From an uncultured bacterium (GTDB taxonomy: Bacteria > Patescibacteriota > Patescibacteriia > Patescibacteriales > UBA12465), in the NCBI GenBank assembly GCA_903904095.1, contig CAIVBF010000017.1, forward strand, positions 1 to 24,983: a stretch of 24,983 bases of DNA. The letters are read 5' to 3'. The notes beneath the pieces were generated by a model. It made no database searches and was not told where the DNA came from. It worked only from the letters and a program-made list of their open reading frames with translations. Both the position numbers and the translations under genes were made by a program. Shown one piece after another: positions 15,122 through 23,007 of the stretch. Within the stretch, counting starts at the first letter, position 1. Every line of letters begins with the position of its first letter.

Positions 15122-17104
15122 ATGTCATTACAAAAATTTTTTAAACCGAGCTCCGTGGCTGTTATTGGCGCATCTTCCGACAGGGCTAAAATCGGCCGGC
15201 AAGTTCTTGATAATATTATTTCCGGCGGTTTTAAGGGAACGATCTACCCGATTAATTTAAAAGAAAAAAATATCGCTGATTTAGAAACATATGCGGATTT
15301 AAAAGATCTACCGGCTAAAAATTTTGCCGATGTTTTAGTGGTAATTGCTATCCCGGCTAAATTTGTGGTAGCGGAGATTGAGAAATGTGCTATTCTAGGC
15401 ATTAAAAATATAATTGTTATTAGCGCCGGCTTTAAAGAGAGCAGCGCTGAGGGAAAAATTTTAGAAGATCAGCTTGTTAAAATTGCGGCCGATAATTCTC
15501 TTAATATTCTCGGTCCGAATTGTCTAGGCTTTATTAATACCTTAACCGATTTAAACGCTACTTTCGGGGCGGCTAAAAATCAAGATGGAAATATTGCGAT
15601 TTTATCCCAGTCTGGTGCGGTCGGCAGTGCGGTTCTAGACTGGTTAAAAAATAAGGATTTTAATTTAGGCTATTTTGTTAGTCTCGGTAATAAAGCAGTT
15701 TTAGATGAAAGCGACCTACTTGAATATTTAGCGACCGACGACAAAATTGATTTGATTATTTTATATTTAGAGGACGTTAAAGATGGGCAGAGGTTTATGT
15801 CGCTTGCTTCCAGAATAGTAAAAAATAAACCGATTGCTTATTTACATGCCGGCGAGAGCGAGATGGGAACAAAAATGGCCTCATCGCATTCCGGCGCTCT
15901 AGCAGGATCGGCCGCTTCTTTTAAAACCGGGATGGAAAGAGCGGGGGCAATTAAACTTAATGACCTAAGAGAATTATTTAATTTATTATTATTTGCTCCT
16001 AAGAATTGGCACAATACTAATAATAAAGATCTATATCTAATAACCAATGCCGGCGGTCCGGCCGTTCTAACAGCTGATGAAATTGGCCGTCAAAATGTTC
16101 CTTTCGGCGGCAGCCAGGATATCTTTGGCGATGCTAACGCTGCAGCCTATCAGACAGCGATTGATAAAACTTTAGCCAAAGATGGCGTTGATAATTTATT
16201 GGTATTATTAACACCGCAGACATCTACTCAGATTATAGAAACAGCGAACGCTATAATTAATGGTGCTAAAAAATATCCGAATAAATTAATTATGGCTAGT
16301 TTTATTGGTGGAGAAGCAGTCGCACCCGCCATAAAACTTTTAGCGGAGAATAATATCCCGGTTTTTGATTATCCTGAAGAAGCAGTTAGAAGTTACAAAA
16401 AATTAGTTACTTATAAAGAATTAGTAGAAACGTTAAAGCCTTATAATTTTATTACAAATTCTAATTCCGAAAAGATAACTAATATAAGTTATGCGAGTTC
16501 TTTTGCTTTGTTGAATCAATATAAGATTCCGATTGTTGATGTTGTGACTTACGCCAAAGAGAATATTGAAACATATAAATACCCGGCTGTTTTAAAGATT
16601 GTCGGGCCAGATTTTCTTCATAAAACCGATAAGGGCGGAGTAGTTGTTAATTTAAAAACTCCGGCCGATCTTTATTTGTCGGCGGATAAGATGAGCGCCG
16701 AGAATAAGGTCTCACTAAAAAATCCGGAAAATTATTTAGTTGTCCAAGAGCAGGCTTTTAAATTTCAAGAAATAATTTTAGGCTTTAAGAGGGATAATGT
16801 TTTTGGGCCGATAATGATGATTGGTTGGGGCGGAATTTATACGGAGATTTTAAAAGATTTTAAATTAGCGATTAGCGATATTAGTTTTGATAATGCTTTA
16901 GAGATTATTCAAGACCTTAAAATTTATAAAATTTTAAATGGCGCTCGCGGTCAGAAAAAATATGATATTAACGCTTTAGCTCAGGCGATTGTTAATGTTG
17001 CTAAACTTGCTAATGATCATCCGGAAATTTCCGAGCTTGATATTAATCCTTTGTTTGTTGAAGAAAACGGCGTTAAGGCCGGAGATGTTAGAATTATTTT
17101 GTAA
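15122..17104 (+). CDS. ADP-forming acyl-CoA (acetyl-CoA) synthetase, fused alpha-beta type
   Basis: Enzymes of this family convert acetyl-CoA or another acyl-CoA, ADP and phosphate to the acid, CoA and ATP, giving substrate-level phosphorylation in fermenters. The 660-residue chain has an N-terminal CoA-binding Rossmann domain (SVAVIGASSD, 11-20), ligase-type alpha domains with ILSQSGAVGSA (160-170) and the phosphorylatable histidine H256 in SSHSGALAGS, and a C-terminal ATP-grasp beta part. The latter includes K492, the HKTDKGGVV loop (500-508, second phospho-histidine position H500), FGPIMMIGWGG (561-571) and ELDINPL (638-644). No acetyltransferase domain is present, so it is not a Pat-type protein acetylase. 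The frame extends upstream to 15089 inside the previous gene, but ATG 15122 starts the normal family N-terminus and has the AAATATATG context. Substrate is inferred, not proven. Confidence 0.9.
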   Translation: MSLQKFFKPSSVAVIGASSDRAKIGRQVLDNIISGGFKGTIYPINLKEKNIADLETYADLKDLPAKNFADVLVVIAIPAKFVVAEIEKCAILGIKNIIVISAGFKESSAEGKILEDQLVKIAADNSLNILGPNCLGFINTLTDLNATFGAAKNQDGNIAILSQSGAVGSAVLDWLKNKDFNLGYFVSLGNKAVLDESDLLEYLATDDKIDLIILYLEDVKDGQRFMSLASRIVKNKPIAYLHAGESEMGTKMASSHSGALAGSAASFKTGMERAGAIKLNDLRELFNLLLFAPKNWHNTNNKDLYLITNAGGPAVLTADEIGRQNVPFGGSQDIFGDANAAAYQTAIDKTLAKDGVDNLLVLLTPQTSTQIIETANAIINGAKKYPNKLIMASFIGGEAVAPAIKLLAENNIPVFDYPEEAVRSYKKLVTYKELVETLKPYNFITNSNSEKITNISYASSFALLNQYKIPIVDVVTYAKENIETYKYPAVLKIVGPDFLHKTDKGGVVVNLKTPADLYLSADKMSAENKVSLKNPENYLVVQEQAFKFQEIILGFKRDNVFGPIMMIGWGGIYTEILKDFKLAISDISFDNALEIIQDLKIYKILNGARGQKKYDINALAQAIVNVAKLANDHPEISELDINPLFVEENGVKAGDVRIIL

Positions 17105-17106
17105 GT

Positions 17107-17829
17107 ATGTATAAATCTAAGAAAATTATTGTTGTCCTGCCGGCCTATAATGCCGCCTCAACTCTAGAGCGGACTATTAATGATTTACCGGAGATGGTTG
17201 ATCAAATAATTTTAGTTGATGATAAGAGCAATGATGAAACAGCGGCCTTGGCCCGAAGCCTGGGCTTAATGGTCTATGAGCACGATAAGAATAAGGGTTA
17301 TGGCGGCAATCAAAAGACCTGTTATCGTTTAGCTCTAGAACAGGGCGGCGATATTATCGTTATGATTCATCCGGATTATCAATACGACCCTAAGCTAGTT
17401 AAATATTTCGCGGAATTTATTGTTGATGATTATTTTGATGTCGTTCTCGGGACCAGAATTCGTTCGCGTCGTGAAACTTTGGCTGGCGGCATGCCTCGTT
17501 ATAAATATATTTCTAATAGAGTTCTGACAATTTTTGAGAATCTAATTAGCGGTCATAATTTATCGGAGTGGCATACCGGCATGCGTGCTTATACCAAGGA
17601 AGTTCTAGAACATATTAATTTTCAGAAAAATTCCGATGATTTTGTTTTTGATAGCCAGGTTTTATTTCAAGTCATTGCCAATAAATACAGAATCGGTGAA
17701 ATTCCCGTTCCGGTTCGCTATTTTAAGGAAGCATCATCAATTAATTTTAGAAGAAGCTTAAAATATGGATTAGGGACTGTCGGCGTAGCCTTAAAGTATT
17801 TCTTTAGCCCGAAAAGCTTTCGGTCCTAA
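17107..17829 (+). CDS. Family 2 glycosyltransferase, DPM1/polyprenyl-phosphate sugar synthase-like
   Basis: The 240-residue enzyme has a GT-A fold of the dolichol-phosphate-mannose-synthase type, which moves a sugar from a nucleotide donor to a polyprenyl phosphate on the inner membrane face. Visible motifs are VVLPAYNAASTL (9-20), the nucleotide-binding VDDKSND (37-43), the metal-site region HPDYQYDP (88-95), GTRIRSRRETLAGG (115-128) and SEWHTGMRAY (153-162). There is no membrane helix, so it resembles soluble members held to the membrane by partners. It starts two bases after the preceding stop (TAAGTATG) and is followed 16 bases later by a GT-C enzyme of the class that uses polyprenyl-linked sugars, suggesting donor and user. 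The sugar is not known. Confidence 0.88.
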   Translation: MYKSKKIIVVLPAYNAASTLERTINDLPEMVDQIILVDDKSNDETAALARSLGLMVYEHDKNKGYGGNQKTCYRLALEQGGDIIVMIHPDYQYDPKLVKYFAEFIVDDYFDVVLGTRIRSRRETLAGGMPRYKYISNRVLTIFENLISGHNLSEWHTGMRAYTKEVLEHINFQKNSDDFVFDSQVLFQVIANKYRIGEIPVPVRYFKEASSINFRRSLKYGLGTVGVALKYFFSPKSFRS

Positions 17830-17845
17830 TTAACAATGTTTGAGT

Positions 17846-19351
17846 ATGGATAGTAATTTTTTTAAAAAACATTTCTTCTTTTCCGGTTGGCTTAATACTT
17901 GGCGTCCTTATTTTTTATTTTTTTTAATAATTTTTATTATTTACGGCCAAACTTTATTTTTTGGCCTAACTTATTGGGATGATAATGCTTTAATTATTGA
18001 TAATCAGGAAATTCTGAGCGATTTTAGAAATATAAAAACAATCTTTTCAACCGATGCCTTTTTTTCTGATAATAAGTTCTATTATCGGCCGATGTTGAAT
18101 CTATCTTTCATGGTTGATGCGCAGCTCGGTCACTTAAATTATGCCGTTTATCATATATCTAATTTATTATGGCATTTATTAGCGATTAGCTTGCTCTTTT
18201 TGATTTTAAAAAGGCTATTTAAAAAACCGCCGCTGGCTTTTTACCTAACTTTAGTATTTCTGGTTCATCCTGTTTTAACTCAGGCGGTTGCCTGGTTGCC
18301 GGGGCGGAACGATTCGCTAGTAACGGTTTTTATTTTATTAGCTTTTTGGTTCTTTCTAAATTTTGTTGATAAATATAAGCTATCATCATTTTTATTATAC
18401 CTGGTATTTTTTTGGTTGGCATTGCTTAGCAAGGAAACCAGTGTATTTTTTCCGCTACTTTTAGTGGTTTATTTTTTTACTATCGGCAAGGAAAAAAAAA
18501 TTGCTCGTTCCGATCAGGGCTTGATTCTTATTGGTTCAGCGGCGGTTGGCTTCATTTGGTTCCTAATGAGGTACTTTGCTCTTCAGGGTGAGAAAATCAG
18601 CACGGAGTCGGCTTTGATTTCGGTTTTTCATAATTTACCGGCCGCTCTAGCCATGGGAGCGAAAATGATTTTACCTTTTAATTTATCAGTTTTACCAGTC
18701 GCGGCTGATACGAATTTTATTTTTAGTTTAATTGCTTGGCCGGCGCTTATTTTAGTTATTCTTTTATCTCGCCGTAAAAACTTAAATTATTTAATTTTTG
18801 GTATTGCCTGGTTTCTTATTTTTTTCTTGCCGCCTTTTATTGTTTCTACGGCGGCGCCTTATTTGCTTGAGCATCGTTTATATCTGCCCCTAATTGGTTT
18901 TCTAATTGCTTTATTTAGTTTTGACAGTATACGTAATTTAGATTGGAATAAAAAAATTGTTTGGTCGGTCGGCGCGTTAATTTTATGTTTGTTTAGTTCT
19001 ATAACTATTTGGCATAGTCGTGATTTCAAGGAACCTTTAATTTTTTGGCAGGCAGCTATTAAAGATTCTCCTCATTCGCCGCTAGCTAACCGTAATCTCG
19101 GAGTTATGTATTATTTTAATAATGATATCGCCAACTCTGAAAAATATTACCGCGCTTCTCTGACTTTGAACCCGGACGAACCGATGGTCCATAATAATCT
19201 AGGGGTTATTTATATGGGGCAAAAAAGATTTAAAGAGGCTGAAGAAGAGTTTAATAAGGAGCTGGAAATTAATCCTGGATATGATAAAGCGACTTATAAT
19301 TTAAATGATTTAAAATTAAGAGAATCAGATTTGCTTATTTTGAAAAAATAG
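17846..19351 (+). CDS. TMTC-like GT-C membrane glycosyltransferase with C-terminal TPR repeats
   Basis: The 501-residue protein has about ten membrane helices and a C-terminal soluble tail. Motifs fit the TMTC and related GT-C glycosyltransferases that use polyprenyl-phosphate sugars outside the membrane: YWDDNALI in the first outer loop (acidic pair D45-D46), YYRPM (79-83), HPVLTQAVAWLPGRND (141-156), LSKETSVFFP (194-203) and EHRLYLPL (342-349). The tail from about 400 contains two to three TPR units (LGVMYYFNNDIANSEKYYRA and the following repeat), likely for binding the acceptor protein. The open frame begins at a TTG two codons earlier; ATG 17846 was chosen because its AGTATG context recurs in this series. 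Placed after a DPM1-like GT2 and before MurJ, it may glycosylate surface proteins. The acceptor is unknown. Confidence 0.85.
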   Translation: MDSNFFKKHFFFSGWLNTWRPYFLFFLIIFIIYGQTLFFGLTYWDDNALIIDNQEILSDFRNIKTIFSTDAFFSDNKFYYRPMLNLSFMVDAQLGHLNYAVYHISNLLWHLLAISLLFLILKRLFKKPPLAFYLTLVFLVHPVLTQAVAWLPGRNDSLVTVFILLAFWFFLNFVDKYKLSSFLLYLVFFWLALLSKETSVFFPLLLVVYFFTIGKEKKIARSDQGLILIGSAAVGFIWFLMRYFALQGEKISTESALISVFHNLPAALAMGAKMILPFNLSVLPVAADTNFIFSLIAWPALILVILLSRRKNLNYLIFGIAWFLIFFLPPFIVSTAAPYLLEHRLYLPLIGFLIALFSFDSIRNLDWNKKIVWSVGALILCLFSSITIWHSRDFKEPLIFWQAAIKDSPHSPLANRNLGVMYYFNNDIANSEKYYRASLTLNPDEPMVHNNLGVIYMGQKRFKEAEEEFNKELEINPGYDKATYNLNDLKLRESDLLILKK

Positions 19352-19364
19352 CTAATATAGTAGT

Positions 19365-21011
19365 ATGTTTAAGGACTTTTTTAAGAAACAAATAAATAGC
19401 ATAACAGTCGCGGCCGCTCTTATTGCCATGTCCTCTTTAGCTTCTCGTTTTTTAGGGATTGTTAGAGATCGTATTTTGGCTTCACAGTTCGGGGCCGGGA
19501 CTACTTTAGATATTTATTATGCCGCCTTTAGAGTTCCTGACCTAATTTATAATTTAATAATTTTAGGCGCCTTATCGGCCGGTTTTATTCCAATTTTTAC
19601 CAGCCTAATCAAAGATTTTAAATGTGAAAGAAATAAGGACTGTGATCCGACTGTCCAGAACAAAGAGGCCTGGGATCTTTCTAATAATGTTTTAAATTAT
19701 TTATTTTTAGGACTTGGTGTTTTATCAATAATCGGTATTATTTTCGCACCGGCCTTAACTCGTTTAATTACCCCTGGCTTTAGCCCAGAGGAACAGGCCA
19801 GTACCGCCGCTTTAACGCGGATAATGTTTTTATCGCCTTTATTTTTAGGCATCTCTGGAATTTTAGGCGGGATTTTGCAATCTTTTAAACGTTTCATGAT
19901 TTATTCACTGGCACCGGTTTTTTATAATCTAGGAATTATTGTCGGGGCTCTATTCTTCGTTAAATTTTTTGGTATTTTCGGTTTGGCCTGGGGAGTTGTT
20001 CTCGGTGCTTTCTTACATATGGCTATTCAGATTCCAACCGTATACCATCTCGGCTTCCGCTACCAGTTTAAAATTAGGCGCCATGATTTAAATACGATGA
20101 AGATCGGGCGAATGATGGTTCCGCGAACTTTGAGCTTAGCGATTTCCCAGATAAATTTAGTTGTTGTTACCGCCTTAGCTTCTAATCTAGCTAGCGGATC
20201 ATTAGCGGTTTTTAATTTTGCTAATAATCTGCAATCATTTCCCATCGGGATTTTTGGTATTTCTTTTGCGATTGCCGCTTTTCCGTCCTTAGCGGCTAAC
20301 GCTTTTGATAAGGAAAAATTAACGGCTAATTTTTCTCAGAGCTTTCGTCAAATTTTATTTTTTATAATCCCCTCAACCGTTTTAATAGTCGCTTTACGGG
20401 CGCAGATTATCAGAGTTGTTTTAGGATCGGGAAAATTTGATTGGCAGGACACGATTTTAACCATGAATACTTTAGGTATTTTTGCGATTAGTCTTTTTGC
20501 TCAAGCGACTATTCCTCTTCTGGTTAGAGTTTATTATGCCCGCCATAATTCCCGCACGCCTTTTTATATTGGTCTTTTCACGGTTGCGGTCAACACTATT
20601 CTAGCTTTATATTTAGCACCGCGCCTAGGCGTTGTCGGCCTAGCCCTAGCTTATTCAATTGATAATATTTTAAATTTTGTCTTACTCTGGGTTTGGTTAG
20701 CACATAAGGTTGGTAATCTTGATATAAAACATATCTTAATATCAGTTATGAAATTTATTGTCAGCGCTTTAGCGGCTGGTGGCGCGGCGCAAATTTCCAA
20801 AGTTCTGATTTGGCCCTATGTTGATATGACGAAATTTAGCGGTGTATTTTTACAGTTAATTTGGGCCGGCTTAGTAGGAATTTTAATTTATGCTTTATTC
20901 TGCTATCTTTTAAAAAGCGAAGAATTATTAGATTTTCTGGCAACGATAGGAAAACGTTGGTCACCTAAAAAAGTTAATATTGATGACCAGGGAGAAGCGC
21001 GTGGCGTTTAA
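19365..21011 (+). CDS. murJ: MurJ (MviN) lipid II flippase family protein
   Basis: This 548-residue MOP-family protein has about 14 membrane helices. MurJ proteins move the lipid-linked peptidoglycan precursor across the membrane. The N-terminal signature is clear: SLASRFLGIVRDRILA (24-39), FGAGTTLDIYYAAFRVPD (42-59) and GALSAGFIPIF (68-78). R28, R34 and D49 match essential E. coli R18, R24 and D39. At the places of E. coli R52, R53 and E57 this protein has Y62, N63 and L67. A polar Cys-containing loop (KCERNKDCDP) lies near residues 84-96. The start is ATG in AGTATG, 13 bases after the TMTC-like gene. The flippase call is strong; whether the cargo is exactly lipid II is less sure. Confidence 0.92.
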   Translation: MFKDFFKKQINSITVAAALIAMSSLASRFLGIVRDRILASQFGAGTTLDIYYAAFRVPDLIYNLIILGALSAGFIPIFTSLIKDFKCERNKDCDPTVQNKEAWDLSNNVLNYLFLGLGVLSIIGIIFAPALTRLITPGFSPEEQASTAALTRIMFLSPLFLGISGILGGILQSFKRFMIYSLAPVFYNLGIIVGALFFVKFFGIFGLAWGVVLGAFLHMAIQIPTVYHLGFRYQFKIRRHDLNTMKIGRMMVPRTLSLAISQINLVVVTALASNLASGSLAVFNFANNLQSFPIGIFGISFAIAAFPSLAANAFDKEKLTANFSQSFRQILFFIIPSTVLIVALRAQIIRVVLGSGKFDWQDTILTMNTLGIFAISLFAQATIPLLVRVYYARHNSRTPFYIGLFTVAVNTILALYLAPRLGVVGLALAYSIDNILNFVLLWVWLAHKVGNLDIKHILISVMKFIVSALAAGGAAQISKVLIWPYVDMTKFSGVFLQLIWAGLVGILIYALFCYLLKSEELLDFLATIGKRWSPKKVNIDDQGEARGV

Positions 21012-21021
21012 TTATAATTAT

Positions 21022-22848
21022 ATGTTAGAAATAAATAAAATCAGAAATTTTTGTATTATTGCGCACATAGACCACGGCAAGTCTACTTTGGCTGATCGTA
21101 TGCTTGAGGTAACCGGAACCGTTGAAAAAAGAAAAATGAAGGATCAGATTTTAGATGGAATGGATATTGAAAGGGAGCGGGGGATTACGATTAAATTACA
21201 GCCGGTGACTATGAATTATAAAGGCTATCAATTAAATTTAATTGATACTCCTGGCCATGTGGATTTTTCTTATGAGGTTTCCCGGTCTTTAGCGGCCGTT
21301 GAAGCGGCTGTTTTATTAGTTGACTGCACACAAGGTATTCAGGCGCAAACTTTAGCTAATTTATATTTAGCGCTTGAACAAAATTTAACTATTATTCCGG
21401 TTGTTAATAAGATTGATTTGCCGGCGGCCGATGTTCCTAAAACTAAACGAGAAATTATTAAATTACTAGGCTGCCGCGAAGATGAAATATTTTGCAGTTC
21501 CGGGAAAACCGGCGAGGGTGTTCCGGAAATTTTAGACGCGGTTATTAATAGCTGTCCATCTCCGCTTGAACCGCAGGAAAAGGACGCTCATCATAATTTT
21601 CCCCGTGCTTTAATTTTTGATTCTAAGTATGATACTTATCGCGGTGTTGTTGCCTATATCCGAGTTTTTAATGGGACGATTAAGAAGGGCGATAAGATTA
21701 AATTATTATCTAATTTAGTTGAGAGTGAAGTTTTGGATTGTGGTATATTTAAGCCGGATTATTTTTCCACGGCCGAATTAAGACCGGGCGATATCGGTTA
21801 TGTCATTACTGGCTTTAAGGACGTTTCGGACTGTCGTGTCGGCGATACTTTAACGGCTGGCGCAGGCCTGGGCCATAGCGCGCATTTAGAAGCACTACCA
21901 GGCTATAAGGAAGTTAAGCCGATGGTTTATGCCGGTATTTTTCCTAGAGAAGGCAGTGATTTTAAAGAATTAAGAGAAGCGATGGAAAAATTAAAATTAA
22001 ATGATGCGGCCTTAGTATACGAGCCGGAAAGATCGGACGCGCTTGGCTTTGGTTTTCGTTGCGGCTTTCTAGGATTACTGCACTTAGAAGTTTTTCAGGA
22101 ACGTTTACGTCGGGAATATAACCTGGATTTAATTGTTACTGTTCCGAGCGTCGCTTATAAAATTATCAAAAAGAACGGCGATGAAGACATTATTAGAACG
22201 CCGCAGAAATTACCGGACCCGACATTACTGGCGGCCATTGAAGAGCCTTGGACTAAATTAGATGTAATTAGTCCGAAAACTTACATGGGAAATATTATTA
22301 AGCTTGTTCAGGGCCGAAGAGGAATTTATAAAAACACTGAGTATATATCGGCCGAAAATGAAGATAGTCGGGTTATTCTTCACTATGAAATTCCTCTCTC
22401 AACGGTTTTAACCGATTTCTATGATAAAATAAAGAGTGTCTCAGCCGGTTATGCTTCAATTAATTATGAGTATTTAGATTATCGTCCAGCCGATGTTATA
22501 AAACTTGATATTTTAGTAGCGGAAGATATTATTGAATCGCTGGCAACAATTGTTTATCGCGATGACGCTTACCACGAGGGAAGGGAGATTGTGGAAATTC
22601 TAAAAAAGAATCTGTCAAAGCAAATGTTTGCAGTAAAGATTCAGGCGGCCATTGCCGGAAAAGTTATTGCCTCAGAAACGATATCGGCGATGCGCAAAGA
22701 TGTAACGGCTAAATTATACGGCGGTGATGTAACTAGAAAAAGAAAATTATTAGAGAAACAAAAGAAAGGAAAGAAAAAAATGATGGCGGCCGGCAAGGGA
22801 AGCGTTGATATTCCGGCCGATACTTTTGTTAAGATTTTAAAAAGATAA
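21022..22848 (+). CDS. lepA: Elongation factor 4 (LepA) GTPase
   Basis: LepA binds stalled or mis-translocated ribosomes and can back-translocate tRNAs. The 608-residue product is the usual family length. GTPase motifs are AHIDHGKST (14-22), ERGITIK (52-58), DTPGHVDF (75-82) and NKID (129-132), with SSGKTGEG (159-166) in place of the usual SAKTG. The family-specific C-terminal domain is present with GDVTRKRKLLEKQKKGKKKM near the end. The frame can be extended to a TTG at 20980 inside murJ, but ATG 21022 gives the normal start (MLEINKIRNFCIIAHIDHGK) and the recurrent TTATATG context, 10 bases after the murJ stop. It appears to be in the same transcript as murJ. Confidence 0.97.
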   Translation: MLEINKIRNFCIIAHIDHGKSTLADRMLEVTGTVEKRKMKDQILDGMDIERERGITIKLQPVTMNYKGYQLNLIDTPGHVDFSYEVSRSLAAVEAAVLLVDCTQGIQAQTLANLYLALEQNLTIIPVVNKIDLPAADVPKTKREIIKLLGCREDEIFCSSGKTGEGVPEILDAVINSCPSPLEPQEKDAHHNFPRALIFDSKYDTYRGVVAYIRVFNGTIKKGDKIKLLSNLVESEVLDCGIFKPDYFSTAELRPGDIGYVITGFKDVSDCRVGDTLTAGAGLGHSAHLEALPGYKEVKPMVYAGIFPREGSDFKELREAMEKLKLNDAALVYEPERSDALGFGFRCGFLGLLHLEVFQERLRREYNLDLIVTVPSVAYKIIKKNGDEDIIRTPQKLPDPTLLAAIEEPWTKLDVISPKTYMGNIIKLVQGRRGIYKNTEYISAENEDSRVILHYEIPLSTVLTDFYDKIKSVSAGYASINYEYLDYRPADVIKLDILVAEDIIESLATIVYRDDAYHEGREIVEILKKNLSKQMFAVKIQAAIAGKVIASETISAMRKDVTAKLYGGDVTRKRKLLEKQKKGKKKMMAAGKGSVDIPADTFVKILKR

Positions 22849-22861
22849 TAAAATTGTTTAA

Positions 22862-22880
22862 CGCTAGGCTTTGCGTAGCG
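22862..22880 (+). repeat. Short intergenic inverted repeat
   Basis: CGCTA (22862-22866) and TAGCG (22876-22880) form a 5-bp stem with a 9-base loop between lepA and the small membrane gene. It is GC-rich in an AT-rich gap and lacks a following U-tract. It could be an operator, an RNA hairpin or a decayed terminator; no match elsewhere in the window was noticed. Confidence 0.3.
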
Positions 22881-22898
22881 AGTCCAGTTTAATATATT
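22871..22898 (+). promoter_or_regulatory. Weak candidate promoter for the small membrane gene and recJ
   Basis: TTGCGT (22871-22876) and TATATT (22893-22898) are spaced by 16 bases. Transcription would start near 22905, at the ATG of the small gene at 22906, so the message would be leaderless or nearly so. The boxes are imperfect and lie in AT-rich sequence where chance matches are common. Confidence 0.3.
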
Positions 22899-22905
22899 AA
22901 TTATT

Positions 22906-23004
22906 ATGAAAAGAAAAAAAGCTATTAAAGCACTTTGGATTTTTATATCCTTCATCGTTGTTGTTTCTATGCTTGCATGGACTCTCGGTGCGGTTTTTTA
23001 CTAA
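22906..23004 (+). CDS. 32-residue single-helix membrane protein
   Basis: This short gene was found by reading the lepA-recJ gap. It encodes a basic start (MKRKKAIKA) followed by one hydrophobic helix (about residues 10-31) containing WIFISFIVVVSMLAWTL, then TAA. Its start context TTATTATG, AT-rich leader and codon choice match neighbouring genes, and it ends three bases before the recJ ATG, so the two are probably translated from one message. The form resembles tiny conserved single-helix proteins found in many bacteria, but no family is assigned. It could be translated mainly to couple expression of recJ. Function is unknown. Confidence 0.65.
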   Translation: MKRKKAIKALWIFISFIVVVSMLAWTLGAVFY

Positions 23005-23007
23005 AAA

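Noticed and set aside
20980..21021. TTG/ATG starts extending LepA back into murJ
   Set aside because: They add residues absent from the family; ATG 21022 gives the standard LepA N-terminus and the recurrent start context.
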